Positions 24,989 through 33,763 of a stretch of 64,000 nt of DNA are shown in pieces. Each line of letters begins with the position of its first letter. The stretch's first letter is position 1. The position numbers and the translations under genes were made by a program. The DNA is from Rhizobiales bacterium 65-79 (GTDB lineage Bacteria; Pseudomonadota; Alphaproteobacteria; Rhizobiales; Rhizobiaceae), in assembly GCA_001896885.1 (NCBI GenBank), contig MKRJ01000014.1, positions 1 to 64,000 on the forward strand, in the 5' to 3' direction. The notes below the pieces were generated by a model. It saw only the letters and a list, made by a program, of their open reading frames with translations. It was not told the origin of the DNA and did not search any database.

Positions 24989-25456
24989 TCACGCGGCGTC
25001 GATCCGGCACTGATAGCAATTGTTCCTCGCCGAGCGGACGTGGACGTAGGCGACATCGTCGCGGGCGAGCAGAGCCTCGGCTTTCTCCGCGATGGCAGGT
25101 GTCGGAACGACCGCGCCGGTGCCGTAGACGATGCGGTCATCGGCGCCATATCCCCGCACGATATAGTCCGGCCCGGCGAGCATCTCCGGCGGTTCCGAGC
25201 CGCAGCGCGCCCGTTCACACTCCTCCGCATGCAGGAAGATCGGGCCGGTCTCCGCATAGGGCTGGAGTTCCGGGAATGGCCGATAGGCGAGGACGAGGTA
25301 GGGCTCGCCCGCCGCAACGTTCCTCATGCAATGGCGACACGGCACGCCGTTCCCGTCGGAGATCTTTCGCTCCGGCTTGCGGCCATAGGCGTCGGGGCCG
25401 CCGCGCTGCAGCGCGCGGACCGCTTCGGTGGGCAGGGCTTCGAATTTTACGGGCAT
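24989..25456 (-). CDS. DUF1203 family protein
   Basis: The 155-residue cytoplasmic protein matches DUF1203: an early CRHC pair, YLVLAYRPFPELQPYAETGP with IFLHAEEC, YIVRGYG, and a terminal YVHVRSARNNCYQCRI. The paired cysteines suggest metal binding or a redox role, but no function is established. The start is set at the second ATG, 12 bases into the open frame, because GGAGG sits 5 bases before it. Confidence 0.82.
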   Translation of the reverse strand: MPVKFEALPTEAVRALQRGGPDAYGRKPERKISDGNGVPCRHCMRNVAAGEPYLVLAYRPFPELQPYAETGPIFLHAEECERARCGSEPPEMLAGPDYIVRGYGADDRIVYGTGAVVPTPAIAEKAEALLARDDVAYVHVRSARNNCYQCRIDAA

Positions 25457-25544
25457 TGCGACCTCCATGGAATGATAGAGATCACCTAGTCCCCGGCGAT
25501 CCGCGCAACGACCCGTTTCATGCCAAAGCGTTCCGCGGCGGCGA

Positions 25545-26351
25545 CTATTCCATCAGCGCATCAAGCCCGCGCACCAACCCCTTGATCTTCATGACCTCAC
25601 GCACCGCAAGCAACGTGCCGGCGACATAAGGCGCGGCGGAGGAGCCGGCATCGTGGCGGATGGTCAGCCGCTCGTCGGGAAGGCCGAACTGCGCCTCGCA
25701 GGAAAGGATATAGGATGGCAGCCTCAGCGCATGCACCTGCACGCCCTGCCCTTCTCCCACCGCCGCGCCCCGTGTGCCGGGAATGCCGGAGACTTGCGCC
25801 TGCGGCACAGCCGTCGATTTGCCGCGAATCTCGGCCAGCGCCTCGGCGAGTTCGCGCGCGGTGCCGGACGGCGCGTCGGGCTTCTTCGCGCTTGCATAGT
25901 CGATGACTTCCACATCCGGCACGTATTTGGCCGCCATCAGCGCGAACCGCTTCAACAGCGTCGCGGTGATGGAGAAATTGCCGGCTGCAAGCACGCCGAC
26001 GCCGGCCGCACGTGCCGCCTTGTCGATTTCGGCATAGTCGGCCGCGCCGAGGCCCGACGTGCCGATCACGACATGCCGGCCTTTCTCGATTGCCAGAAGC
26101 GTGTGCGCCTTGACGGCGTTCGGCTTGGTGTAGTCGATCACGACGTCCGACGGAGCCTCGAGCGCCTCCTCGAGCGTTCCGGTTACCGGGACGCCATTGA
26201 CAGTATGCCCGACGACCTCTCCGCTGTCCTTGCCGGCTGCGCTCCGCGCCACCGCGCCTGCCAGTTGCAGATCATCCGCCGCCATGATCGCCGGGATCAA
26301 TGCCTTGCCGACCCAGCCGGTGGCGCCTGCCATCACAACTCTTATCGTCAT
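25545..26351 (-). CDS. DapB-like dihydrodipicolinate reductase paralogue lacking catalytic histidines
   Basis: The 268-residue protein has the DapB layout: Rossmann motif AGATGWVG, GTSG, AGNFSITATLL and the substrate loop DAPSGTA. In authentic DapB the residues before this loop are HHRHKV; here they are ASAKKP, so the two catalytic histidines become Ala and Ser while the Lys two residues before DAPSGT is kept. It may reduce a different imine or have lost activity; if another dapB exists in the genome this one is not the lysine enzyme. The ATG giving MTIRVVMAG is preferred (GGAGAGG ahead). It lies 44 bp downstream of the acetyltransferase gene, possibly in its operon. Confidence 0.8.
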   Translation of the reverse strand: MTIRVVMAGATGWVGKALIPAIMAADDLQLAGAVARSAAGKDSGEVVGHTVNGVPVTGTLEEALEAPSDVVIDYTKPNAVKAHTLLAIEKGRHVVIGTSGLGAADYAEIDKAARAAGVGVLAAGNFSITATLLKRFALMAAKYVPDVEVIDYASAKKPDAPSGTARELAEALAEIRGKSTAVPQAQVSGIPGTRGAAVGEGQGVQVHALRLPSYILSCEAQFGLPDERLTIRHDAGSSAAPYVAGTLLAVREVMKIKGLVRGLDALME

Positions 26352-26395
26352 TCGTTGCCTCTCCTTTTGTCGTCGCAGGGCGAGCCCTGGCGCCG

Positions 26396-26932
26396 TCATA
26401 TCCACGGTTCGACTTCTTCCTCGGAACAGCCGACCGGCGAAAATCCCATTTTCTGGTAGAGCCTAAGCGCCTTGGGGCTGTCGAGCGTGTTGGTATGGAT
26501 GGCGACGGCTTCCGGATCGTGCGCCCAGGCGGCGAAGATCGTCTCCGACAGGAAGAAGCCCGCCAGCCCCCTGCCCTGGAAATCCGGCGTCAGCCCGAAA
26601 TAGACGATCTCGGTCTTTTCCGGCAATCCCGCGAGGTCAAGCTCGTAGAAGCCGGCCGGCGAGCCGTCAACGTAGAGCACCGCGACCTCGGTCGTCGGGG
26701 CGTGGATTCTCGCGGCAAGCTCCTCATCACCAAGGAAGCGGCGCTCGGACCAGTGATGCGGCCGGCCGACCTGCTCGTAGAGATAGCGGTAGAAGGCGAC
26801 GGGCATGTTGCGCGCCTGCATGAGCGCCAGCCGCGGCCCGACCGGCATCGGCATGCGATGGGCCGGCATGGCGGTCATTTCAAGATGCGTCACGCGCGCC
26901 TTGAGCAGGGGCGGCTTTGCGCGGCCGGCCAC
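26396..26932 (-). CDS. GNAT family N-acetyltransferase
   Basis: The 178-residue protein has the acetyl-CoA-binding P-loop FQGRGLAGFFLSETI with Q-x-x-G-x-G/A, plus YLYEQVGRPHHW and HTNTLDSPKALRLYQKMGF. The start is uncertain: an ATG at 26980 overlaps sseA by 46 bp, whereas the GTG at 26932 lies 2 bp after the sseA stop and keeps the conserved KPPLLKARVTHLEM start. It is translationally close to sseA. Substrate unknown. Confidence 0.85.
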   Translation of the reverse strand: MAGRAKPPLLKARVTHLEMTAMPAHRMPMPVGPRLALMQARNMPVAFYRYLYEQVGRPHHWSERRFLGDEELAARIHAPTTEVAVLYVDGSPAGFYELDLAGLPEKTEIVYFGLTPDFQGRGLAGFFLSETIFAAWAHDPEAVAIHTNTLDSPKALRLYQKMGFSPVGCSEEEVEPWI

Positions 26933-26934
26933 GT

Positions 26935-27786
26935 TCAGTCGCTTCCGGTCTCGACAGGTGTATCGGAACGGCCGCCCCATTCCGACCAGGAGCCGTCATA
27001 AAGGCGGTTCTCCTTGTGGCCGAGCGTCTCGAGCGCCAGCGTCAGCACGGCGGCCGTCACGCCGGAACCGCAGGAAGTCACGACCGGTTTCGCCAGGTCG
27101 ACCCCGGCCGACTCGAATTTTTCCTTCAGCGCCTCGGCCGACAGCAGCCTGCCGTCCTTCGCCAGCGACGATGCCGGCACGCTGTGCGCCCCCGGCATGT
27201 GGCCGCTGCGCATGCCGGCGCGCGGTTCCGGGTCGGCGCCGGTGAAGCGGCCGCCCGGCCGGGCGTCGGCGATCTCGGCCGATCCGGACTCCACGATTTT
27301 GCGCATGTCGGTCAGCGAGGCCACGCGGGAAGCATCGAACTTCGCGTCGAAGACGTTTGGCGCGATCTTCGTCGGCTCGGCGGTCACCCGGCGGCCGGCG
27401 GCCTTCCAGCCGTCGCCGCCGCCTTCGAGGATGAAGACTTTCCGCGCGCCCATGACACGGAACATCCACCAGACGCGCGGCGCGGTGAACACGCCCGGTC
27501 CGTCATAGACGACGATCGTATCGTCGGCCGCGATACCCATCGCACCGGCGAACTTCGCGAAGATTCCGGGGGACGGCAGGGTGTGCGGCAAGTCCGAATC
27601 CGGATCGACCACCTTGTCGTGATCAAAGAACACCGCGCCCGGAATGTGCCCGCTGTCGTATTCCTTGCGCGCGTCGCGCTTCTGCGCCGGCAGATACCAG
27701 GAGCCGTCCACGATCTTGAGACCCGGCTGGCCGAGGCGCTCCTCGAGCCATTCCGGCGTAACGAAGAAGGGATTGCGATCGGACAC
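26935..27786 (-). CDS. sseA: 3-mercaptopyruvate sulfurtransferase
   Basis: The 283-residue protein has two rhodanese domains; the second carries the catalytic cysteine loop SCGSGVTA, which is the mercaptopyruvate-type CG(S/T)GVT sequence rather than the thiosulfate type. Conserved GHIPGAVFFD and GHMPGAHSVP mark each domain. It transfers sulfur from mercaptopyruvate to thiols or cyanide. The GTG giving MSDRNPFFVTPEW is chosen because GAGAGG lies 7 bases before it. It leads a short operon with the acetyltransferase and near the cysteine genes. Confidence 0.9.
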   Translation of the reverse strand: MSDRNPFFVTPEWLEERLGQPGLKIVDGSWYLPAQKRDARKEYDSGHIPGAVFFDHDKVVDPDSDLPHTLPSPGIFAKFAGAMGIAADDTIVVYDGPGVFTAPRVWWMFRVMGARKVFILEGGGDGWKAAGRRVTAEPTKIAPNVFDAKFDASRVASLTDMRKIVESGSAEIADARPGGRFTGADPEPRAGMRSGHMPGAHSVPASSLAKDGRLLSAEALKEKFESAGVDLAKPVVTSCGSGVTAAVLTLALETLGHKENRLYDGSWSEWGGRSDTPVETGSD

Positions 27787-27933
27787 GGGCGATCCTCTCA
27801 AGACGAATATTGGCGTTCAAGGTAGAGCGACGGGTCAGAAAAACTACACATCCGGTTCTTGGGACTCAAGCGATGGCCGGACGGACTTGAGAACGAAGGG
27901 GCGATACCATTCCACAAGCGAGATCGAGACCAT

Positions 27934-28674
27934 CTATGCGGGCGCCGGCCCGAAGCGGATGCGGAAGCGGCGGTTCTCGCGGCCCTTCTTCTCGATCTTG
28001 CCAATGTGGATCTCGCCGACCTCGCCAGTCCTCGCGACATGAGTGCCGCCGCAGGGCTGGCTATCGACCGCTTCGCCTTCGCCGATGCAGACCAGCCTGA
28101 TGCGGCCGGTCCCGGCCGGCGGGCGGACATTCTTCGACTTCACCAGGCCCGGATTGGCCGCCAGTTCTTCGTCGGTGATCCAGCGCGTGAAAACGGGGTG
28201 ATCCGCGGTCACCAGTTCCATCAGCCGGGCGCTGGCCGCCTCCTTGGTCAGGTCGGCGTCCGGCATGTCGAAATCGACGCGGCTCTCCTCCTCGCCGACC
28301 GCCGCTCCTGTGATCGGAAAAGGGCAGATGACGGTGAGGAGATGGCAGGCCGTATGCATGCGCATCAGTTTCAGGCGACGCGGCCAGTCGATTGACAGGC
28401 CGAGCGTCTCGCCGATGTCCGGCAGCAGTGCGCCCGGAGCCGGCAGATGGATGATCTCGTCCTTGTTTTCGCCGGTGATGGTCGCCTCGACCGCGATCTT
28501 CGACCCGTCGGCGCGCGTCAAAACCCCGGTGTCGCCCGGCTGCCCGCCCGAGGTTGCATAGAAGATGGTCCGGTCGAGGATGATGCCGCCACGCTCGTTG
28601 ACGGCGACGACCTTGCCTTCGCCGGTCGCCCGATAAGCGTCCTCGCGGAACAGCGTCTCCGTGGCAAAGGCCAT
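27934..28674 (-). CDS. Alanyl-tRNA editing protein AlaX
   Basis: The 246-residue protein is a free-standing homologue of the AlaRS editing domain. The zinc ligands are visible as HTACH (H-x-x-x-H) and CGGTH (C-x-x-x-H), with GGQPGDTG near the N-terminus typical of the AlaX-M/L forms. It deacylates Ser-tRNA(Ala) or Gly-tRNA(Ala). Its ATG overlaps the cysK stop by one base (TAATG), so the two are co-translated. Confidence 0.9.
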   Translation of the reverse strand: MAFATETLFREDAYRATGEGKVVAVNERGGIILDRTIFYATSGGQPGDTGVLTRADGSKIAVEATITGENKDEIIHLPAPGALLPDIGETLGLSIDWPRRLKLMRMHTACHLLTVICPFPITGAAVGEEESRVDFDMPDADLTKEAASARLMELVTADHPVFTRWITDEELAANPGLVKSKNVRPPAGTGRIRLVCIGEGEAVDSQPCGGTHVARTGEVGEIHIGKIEKKGRENRRFRIRFGPAPA

Positions 28675-29708
28675 TACGCCACCTCTTCGAAGGGGATGAC
28701 GATATCCGGTGTTCTGTCCATCCATTCCGGCACCGGCAGGTCCTTGCCGCGCAGGAATGCCGGATTGAAGAGCTTGGACTGATAACGCATGCCGTAATCG
28801 CAGAGGATGGTCACGATGGTATGGCCGGGGCCGAGATCCTTCGCCAGGCGGATCGCGCCGGCGATATTGATGCCTGTGGAGCCGCCGAGGCAAAGCCCCT
28901 CCTCCTGCACGAGGTCGAAGATGATCGGCAGCGCTTCCGCATCGGGTATCTGGTAGGCGAAATCGGGCACGAACCCTTCGAGATTGGCCGTGATGCGCCC
29001 CTGCCCGATGCCCTCGGTGATCGAGCTTCCCTCGGATTTCAGCTCGCCCTCGGTGTAGAAGCTGTAGAGCGCCGCGCCGAGCGGGTCGGCTATGGCGATC
29101 TTTACATCCCGACTGTGGCCGCGCAGCCCCTCGGCGACGCCGGCCAGCGTGCCGCCCGTGCCGACCGCCGAGACGAAACCGTCGAGCTTGCCGCCGGTCT
29201 GCTTCCAGATTTCCTGCGCGGTCGTAAGGACATGGCCGTTCCTGTTCGCAACGTTGTCGAACTGGTTCGCCCAAATGGCTCCGTGCGCTTCGGATTTTGC
29301 CAGGCGCCCGGAAAGCCTGCCGGAAACCTTGATGTAGTTGTTCGGGTTCCTGTACGGCACCGCGGGCACTTCCACGAGTTCAGCGCCGAGCAACCGCAAC
29401 GCATCCTTCTTTTCCTGGCTTTGCGTTTCCGGGATGACGATGACGGTGCGATAGCCGAGCGCCTTCGCGACCACGGTGAGGCCGATGCCGGTGTTGCCGG
29501 CGGTGCCCTCGACGATGACGCCGCCGGGCTCGAGCAGGCCCTTCTCCTCGGCGTCGCGGATGATGAAGAGGCCGGCGCGGTCCTTGACCGACTGGCCCGG
29601 GTTCATGAACTCGGCCTTGCCGAGGATCTCGCAGCCGGTTTCCTCCGAGGCGCGCCTCAGGCGGATCAGCGGCGTGTTGCCGATGGCATCGATTACCGAG
29701 CGGAACAT
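28674..29708 (-). CDS. cysK: Cysteine synthase A (PLP-dependent O-acetylserine sulfhydrylase)
   Basis: The 344-residue fold-type II PLP enzyme has the PLP lysine in GQSVKDRA, the phosphate/substrate loop EGTAGNTGIG and GTGGTLAG. It makes cysteine from O-acetylserine and sulfide. It is longer than E. coli CysK (323) and has Ala instead of Ser in the TSGNTG loop, as seen in an alphaproteobacterial subgroup, so a variant substrate is possible. First gene of a pair with alaX. Confidence 0.88.
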   Translation of the reverse strand: MFRSVIDAIGNTPLIRLRRASEETGCEILGKAEFMNPGQSVKDRAGLFIIRDAEEKGLLEPGGVIVEGTAGNTGIGLTVVAKALGYRTVIVIPETQSQEKKDALRLLGAELVEVPAVPYRNPNNYIKVSGRLSGRLAKSEAHGAIWANQFDNVANRNGHVLTTAQEIWKQTGGKLDGFVSAVGTGGTLAGVAEGLRGHSRDVKIAIADPLGAALYSFYTEGELKSEGSSITEGIGQGRITANLEGFVPDFAYQIPDAEALPIIFDLVQEEGLCLGGSTGINIAGAIRLAKDLGPGHTIVTILCDYGMRYQSKLFNPAFLRGKDLPVPEWMDRTPDIVIPFEEVA

Positions 29709-30165
29709 CGATTTTCCTTCTTTTCTGGTCGGCCGACCCTAGAAACCGCCGCTCCGGCTTTCAAGGACGGATTTTGCGCGACCTTATGGTCCAGAAGGAA
29801 AGGCATCCCGCAAACGCGCCGACGGGCAAGCCGGGACGCGAAGTCCAACGCCCGGCGAAGGAATGCCGGCTCGTTCGGTTGAAGAAGGAAGAGGAAGGGG
29901 CCGGTCGGCGATCTGGCAGCGGTACGAGGAGGCCACTATGCGCCAGCGCCGGCCGGCCGACCCCACGGACCCAGGAGATGCGGCGGACCTGAGCATCATG
30001 GGGTATAGCTAGGGGATGGCCGAAATCAGCCTCGTATCGCCACCCCTTTCATTCCCAAGGCGACACTCGCGCAAGACACCTTGGAAATCAATAGTTTCTT
30101 AACCAAAGCCAAGAAATCACTGCGAACAAGGTAAATTTATGGCCTTGCCGGATTGATGGGGAGCG
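29709..30165. other. Intergenic region between pleD and cysK
   Basis: No gene was recognised. Between 29800 and 29940 the DNA is purine-rich and GC-rich, and from about 30070 it becomes A/T-rich with a TTAACC half-site of CtrA type at 30107. The cysK promoter must lie at the left end. No riboswitch was identified. Confidence 0.4.
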
Positions 30166-31533
30166 CTAGGCAGCCTTGGCCACGACGCGGTTGCGGCCGC
30201 CGGACTTGGCCTCGTAGAGCGCCACGTCCGCCCGCTTCATCAGGGCGTCCATGCTGTCGGCATAGGGCTTCAGCGAAGACACCCCGACGCTGACGGTGAT
30301 TTCGATCGCGGTTCCGTCCGCCACGACGAATGGGGCGCTGGCAATCTCGGCGCGGATGCGCTCCGCGACCTTCTCCGCGATGGGTGCCGGGGTATCCGGC
30401 ATGACCACGACGAACTCCTCGCCGCCGTAGCGGCAGGCGAGATCGATCCCGCGAACGTTCTTCCTGAGGCGGGCCGCGAATTCGCGCAGCACGCGGTCGC
30501 CGCCGTCATGGCCCCATTTATCGTTGACGGCCTTGAAGTGGTCGATGTCTGTCATCATCACCGACAGCGGCCGGCGGCGGGTCGTCGAGCGATCGAACAG
30601 CGTCTGCAGGTGGCTATCGAGGTAGCGGCGGTTGTGCAGGCCGGTCAGTCCGTCGATGACGGCCATCTCCATCGTCTCGGTGACGCTGGCGCGAAGCTGG
30701 TCGTTGTAGCGCTTGCGGCGTGCCTGCGTCTTCAGCCGCGCCGTCAGTTCCTGCTGTTCGACCGGGCGGATGAGATAGTCGTTGATGCCGAGTTCGAGGC
30801 CGCGCAGGATTCGGTCCTCCTCGCCCTCGTTGGCGATGAGCACGATCGGCAGGAAACGCGTGCGGTCGAGCGAACGGAGCTGCGAGCACAGCCGCAGCGG
30901 ATCGAATTCCCTGAAGCCGGTCGCCACCACCACGCAGTCGTAGTCGCCTTCGGCAGCGTCGAAAAAACCCTTGTGGGGATCGGCGACGGCGTCGATCTGG
31001 AAATGCGGACCGAGCATGCTCCCCAGATGTTCGACCGAGGCGGGCTTCTCATCGACGAGGAGTATCTTCGGCAGGTCGGCCTCCGGCTCCCGGCGGGCCA
31101 GCATCTCCTCGATGCCGATATTGCGCGTGGTGGAGGCGCGCAGCCGCAACTCGTCCGTAAGCGTCTTCAGCCGGACGAGGCTCTTCACCCGCGTCATCAG
31201 TTGCAGGTCGTTGACGGGCTTCGTCAGGAAATCGTCGGCGCCGGCTTCCAGCCCGCGGATGCGGTCGGCCACCTGGTCCAGCGCTGTCACCATGACGACG
31301 GGGATATGCGCGGTCGCCGGATCGAGCTTCAAGCGGCGGCAGACCTCGAACCCGTCCATCCCCGGCATCATGATGTCGAGCAGCACCACGTCGATCTTGC
31401 CGGTTTCGCAGATTTCGAGCGCGTCGGCGCCGTTCGAAGCGGTCAGCACCTCGAAATATTCCGCCAGAAGCCTGACTTCCAGGAGCTTCACATTGGCCGG
31501 GATATCGTCGACGACAAGAATGCGGGCGGTCAT
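30166..31533 (-). CDS. pleD: PleD-type response regulator/diguanylate cyclase
   Basis: The 455-residue protein has two receiver domains (about 3-120 and 152-270; D53 of the first lies in LLDIMMPG) and a C-terminal GGDEF domain with active-site GGEEF in CRYGGEEFVV. Phosphorylation of the first receiver dimerises PleD and switches on c-di-GMP synthesis at one cell pole. It lies 13 bp after divK, the conserved alphaproteobacterial order. It ends near a GC-rich segment with no clear terminator. Confidence 0.95.
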   Translation of the reverse strand: MTARILVVDDIPANVKLLEVRLLAEYFEVLTASNGADALEICETGKIDVVLLDIMMPGMDGFEVCRRLKLDPATAHIPVVMVTALDQVADRIRGLEAGADDFLTKPVNDLQLMTRVKSLVRLKTLTDELRLRASTTRNIGIEEMLARREPEADLPKILLVDEKPASVEHLGSMLGPHFQIDAVADPHKGFFDAAEGDYDCVVVATGFREFDPLRLCSQLRSLDRTRFLPIVLIANEGEEDRILRGLELGINDYLIRPVEQQELTARLKTQARRKRYNDQLRASVTETMEMAVIDGLTGLHNRRYLDSHLQTLFDRSTTRRRPLSVMMTDIDHFKAVNDKWGHDGGDRVLREFAARLRKNVRGIDLACRYGGEEFVVVMPDTPAPIAEKVAERIRAEIASAPFVVADGTAIEITVSVGVSSLKPYADSMDALMKRADVALYEAKSGGRNRVVAKAA

Positions 31534-31546
31534 GTCGCGGGCCTTT

Positions 31547-31918
31547 CTAGGCGTCGCCCAGGTAGGATTTGATCGTCTCGATGAACTTGGTCACCGAGAT
31601 CGGCTTCGAGATGTAGGCTTCACACCCCCCCTGGCGAATGCGCTCCTCGTCCCCCTTCATGGCGAAGGCGGTGACGGCGATGATGGGAATGACGCGAAGT
31701 TCCTCGTCCTCTTTCAGCCATTTAGTCACCTCCAGGCCGGAGACCTCCGGCAGCTGGATGTCCATGAGGATGAGGTCGGGCCTGTGGGCTCGGGCGAGGT
31801 CGAGCGCCTCCAGCCCGTTGCGCGTGCGTATCGTCTCGTAGCCGCTGGCTTCGATCAGGTCGCGAAAGAGCTTCATGTTGAGCTCGTTGTCCTCGACGAT
31901 CATGACCTTCTTCGGCAT
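31547..31918 (-). CDS. divK: Cell-cycle response regulator DivK
   Basis: The 123-residue single receiver has E9-D10, phosphoacceptor D53 in [13 protein letters not shown] and the conserved Lys in YISKPI. DivK relays the DivJ/PleC signal to control CckA-CtrA. The ATG giving [11 protein letters not shown] is used; 17 in-frame codons ahead of it are not conserved. It forms an operon with pleD. Confidence 0.95.
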   Translation of the reverse strand: MPKKVMIVEDNELNMKLFRDLIEASGYETIRTRNGLEALDLARAHRPDLILMDIQLPEVSGLEVTKWLKEDEELRVIPIIAVTAFAMKGDEERIRQGGCEAYISKPISVTKFIETIKSYLGDA

Positions 31919-32129
31919 TCTTCCCGTCCCGCGGCGGCCCGATGGGCCCGGAAACGACGAAATCCTCATCGTCCACCGAGCCTATCCCCCGCTGATTCCC
32001 TAGCGCAATTTGATTGACGAAACGGAAACCGCCGCCCCGAAATACGAAGGTTTGGTCCGTCGGTCCCGTCGATGTATAGAGCTTTCCCTGAACACGCCCA
32101 AGACGGCGATCTCAAACGAAGACTTTCTT

Positions 32130-32429
32130 ATGCCGAAAGACGAAAATTCCAATATGCAAGCCGAATCGATCGCCATATCGGCCCTTGCTTTTATTGCCGG
32201 CGACGCCGAACTGCTGCCGCGCTTTCTTGCCATCACCGGAATCGAGGCCGCGTCGATCCGGCAGGCGGCGCGGGAACCCGGCTTCCTCGCCGGCGTGCTC
32301 GACTTCCTGCTGGCGCACGAGCCGAGCCTGATGCGCTTCGCCTCCGAGACCGGCACCGATCCGGCTTCGGTCGCGGAGGCCCGGCGGCGGTTGCCGAACG
32401 GCGACGACCGGTTTGAAGCTTCCACATGA
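32130..32429 (+). CDS. DUF3572 family protein
   Basis: The 99-residue helical protein matches DUF3572: AESIAISALAFIAGD, LPRFLAITGI and FLAGVLDFLLAHEPSLMRF. Members occur beside divK in many rhizobia; function unknown. The start is uncertain: ATG at 32130 is preferred over the alternative at 32154, and no strong ribosome site precedes either. It overlaps the next gene by 4 bp. Confidence 0.82.
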   Translation: MPKDENSNMQAESIAISALAFIAGDAELLPRFLAITGIEAASIRQAAREPGFLAGVLDFLLAHEPSLMRFASETGTDPASVAEARRRLPNGDDRFEAST

Positions 32430-33079
32430 GCGACGACCCCGAAACGGTTCGCCAGATTGCCGAATTGGCTCCCGGCGACCGCCCGCTTCTGGTGTTGGAC
32501 GTGGATGAAGTGGTGCTGGAATTCGTGCGCCCTTTCGTGAAATTCCTGGAGACGCAGGACCTGCTCCTGAAGACCGACAGCTTCCGAATTCATGGCAACG
32601 TCTTCGATCGCTCCACCAGATTGCCGGTCCAGGATCAACGCGTCACCACCCTCATGACAGCCTTTTTCGAAGCCCAGGAAACCTGGCAGACCGCCGTCGA
32701 CGGAGCGGCGGCCGCGGTTGCGGAATTGGCCGCGGCAGTGGAAGTGGTGATGCTGAGTTCCATGCCCCACGGCCATCGCCCCCTGAGACGGCGGCTGCTC
32801 GATCGCCTCGGTTTCCCGTATCCATTGCTGACCACGGAAGCAGCCAAGGGCCCGGCCATCCAGCGTATGCGCGGCGGCGGCGGCCGACCGGTCGCCTTCG
32901 TGGACGATATTCCCAACAACCTGCTTTCGGTACAGCGGGCCGTACCCGACGCCCGGCTTTTCCATTTGATGGCGCATTCGGAACTGCGCGCGCTGTTGCT
33001 GCCGCTTCCCGAAGGCATCGTCGCGGTCTCGGGCTGGCGGGAAGCGGGCCCGTTAATCGCCAAAGCATTGAAAAGATAG
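32426..33079 (+). CDS. HAD-superfamily hydrolase-like protein
   Basis: The 217-residue protein has HAD motifs: I as LLVLDVDEVV (nucleophile Asp), II as MLSSMP, III Lys in TTEAAKG and IV as VAFVDDIPNN. Substrate is unknown. It starts with an ATGA overlap on the DUF3572 gene, so both are likely translated together. Confidence 0.75.
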   Translation: MSDDPETVRQIAELAPGDRPLLVLDVDEVVLEFVRPFVKFLETQDLLLKTDSFRIHGNVFDRSTRLPVQDQRVTTLMTAFFEAQETWQTAVDGAAAAVAELAAAVEVVMLSSMPHGHRPLRRRLLDRLGFPYPLLTTEAAKGPAIQRMRGGGGRPVAFVDDIPNNLLSVQRAVPDARLFHLMAHSELRALLLPLPEGIVAVSGWREAGPLIAKALKR

Positions 33080-33105
33080 GAACTTCGGGGCACAGGCCCG
33101 CACCC

Positions 33106-33681
33106 TCAAAGAACCAGCCGCATGAGCGGCCGGCCGACCTTGCGCTCGGCCATCCTCGCGAAGCCGGCCTTTTCGAATACCCTGCTTGAACCGACGAACA
33201 GCCCGGTCGAGCGCGAACTCTTCGATTCGTCCATCGGACAGACTTCCAGATAGCGGGCGCCCGAGTGCCGGGCGTGATCTATGCCGGCCGACACGAGCCG
33301 GTGCGTCAGGCCCTTGCCGCGCGCGCCGGAGCGCACGAAAAAGCAGGAGATGGCCCAGATCGAAGGATCGTCGGCCTCGCCTTCGCCGAGCGGCGCGGAC
33401 GCGCGGCCGGGATTGTTCCACTGCGGCACGTCCGGGCGCGGGCCGACCTGCATCCAGCCGACCGCCCTTCCCTCGTCAAAGGCGAGGATGCCGGGCGGCG
33501 GGCCCTCCTCCACACGCCGCCGCATGTGGTCCTTGTTGCGTTCATGATTGTTTTCGCGCCGCGTGGCCGGCGGCAGGCGGAAGGCCGTGCACCAACAGCC
33601 GTAGCAGGCGCCCTGCTTGCCGAACAGGTCTTCGAAATCCGGCCAGCGGGCCGGTGTCAGCAGTTCCGTGGAGATCGCCAT
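33106..33681 (-). CDS. GNAT family N-acetyltransferase
   Basis: The 191-residue protein has the acetyl-CoA site VRSGARGKGLTHRLV (R/Q-x-x-G-x-G/A) and a C-terminal VFEKAGFARM. The N-terminal ACYGCWCTAFRL cysteine-rich stretch is typical of a YvbK-unlike subgroup of unknown substrate. The ATG at 33681 is chosen over a frame extending 48 codons into the divergent dinB region. It is divergent from dinB. Confidence 0.83.
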   Translation of the reverse strand: MAISTELLTPARWPDFEDLFGKQGACYGCWCTAFRLPPATRRENNHERNKDHMRRRVEEGPPPGILAFDEGRAVGWMQVGPRPDVPQWNNPGRASAPLGEGEADDPSIWAISCFFVRSGARGKGLTHRLVSAGIDHARHSGARYLEVCPMDESKSSRSTGLFVGSSRVFEKAGFARMAERKVGRPLMRLVL

Positions 33682-33748
33682 CGGCCGTCTCTCTCGCCAT
33701 GTTCCTGTGATATGAACGGGTTCCGGCGGCTTGCCGGAAAATCGCACT

Positions 33749-33763
33749 GTTCTCTTTATGTTC
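33749..33763 (+). promoter_or_regulatory. LexA (SOS) box at the dinB start
   Basis: GTTC at 33749-33752 and GTTC at 33760-33763 are separated by 7 bases, the exact alphaproteobacterial LexA operator GTTC-N7-GTTC. The second half overlaps the proposed ATG at 33758-33760, so repression would block transcription starting at or near the codon. Confidence 0.75.
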
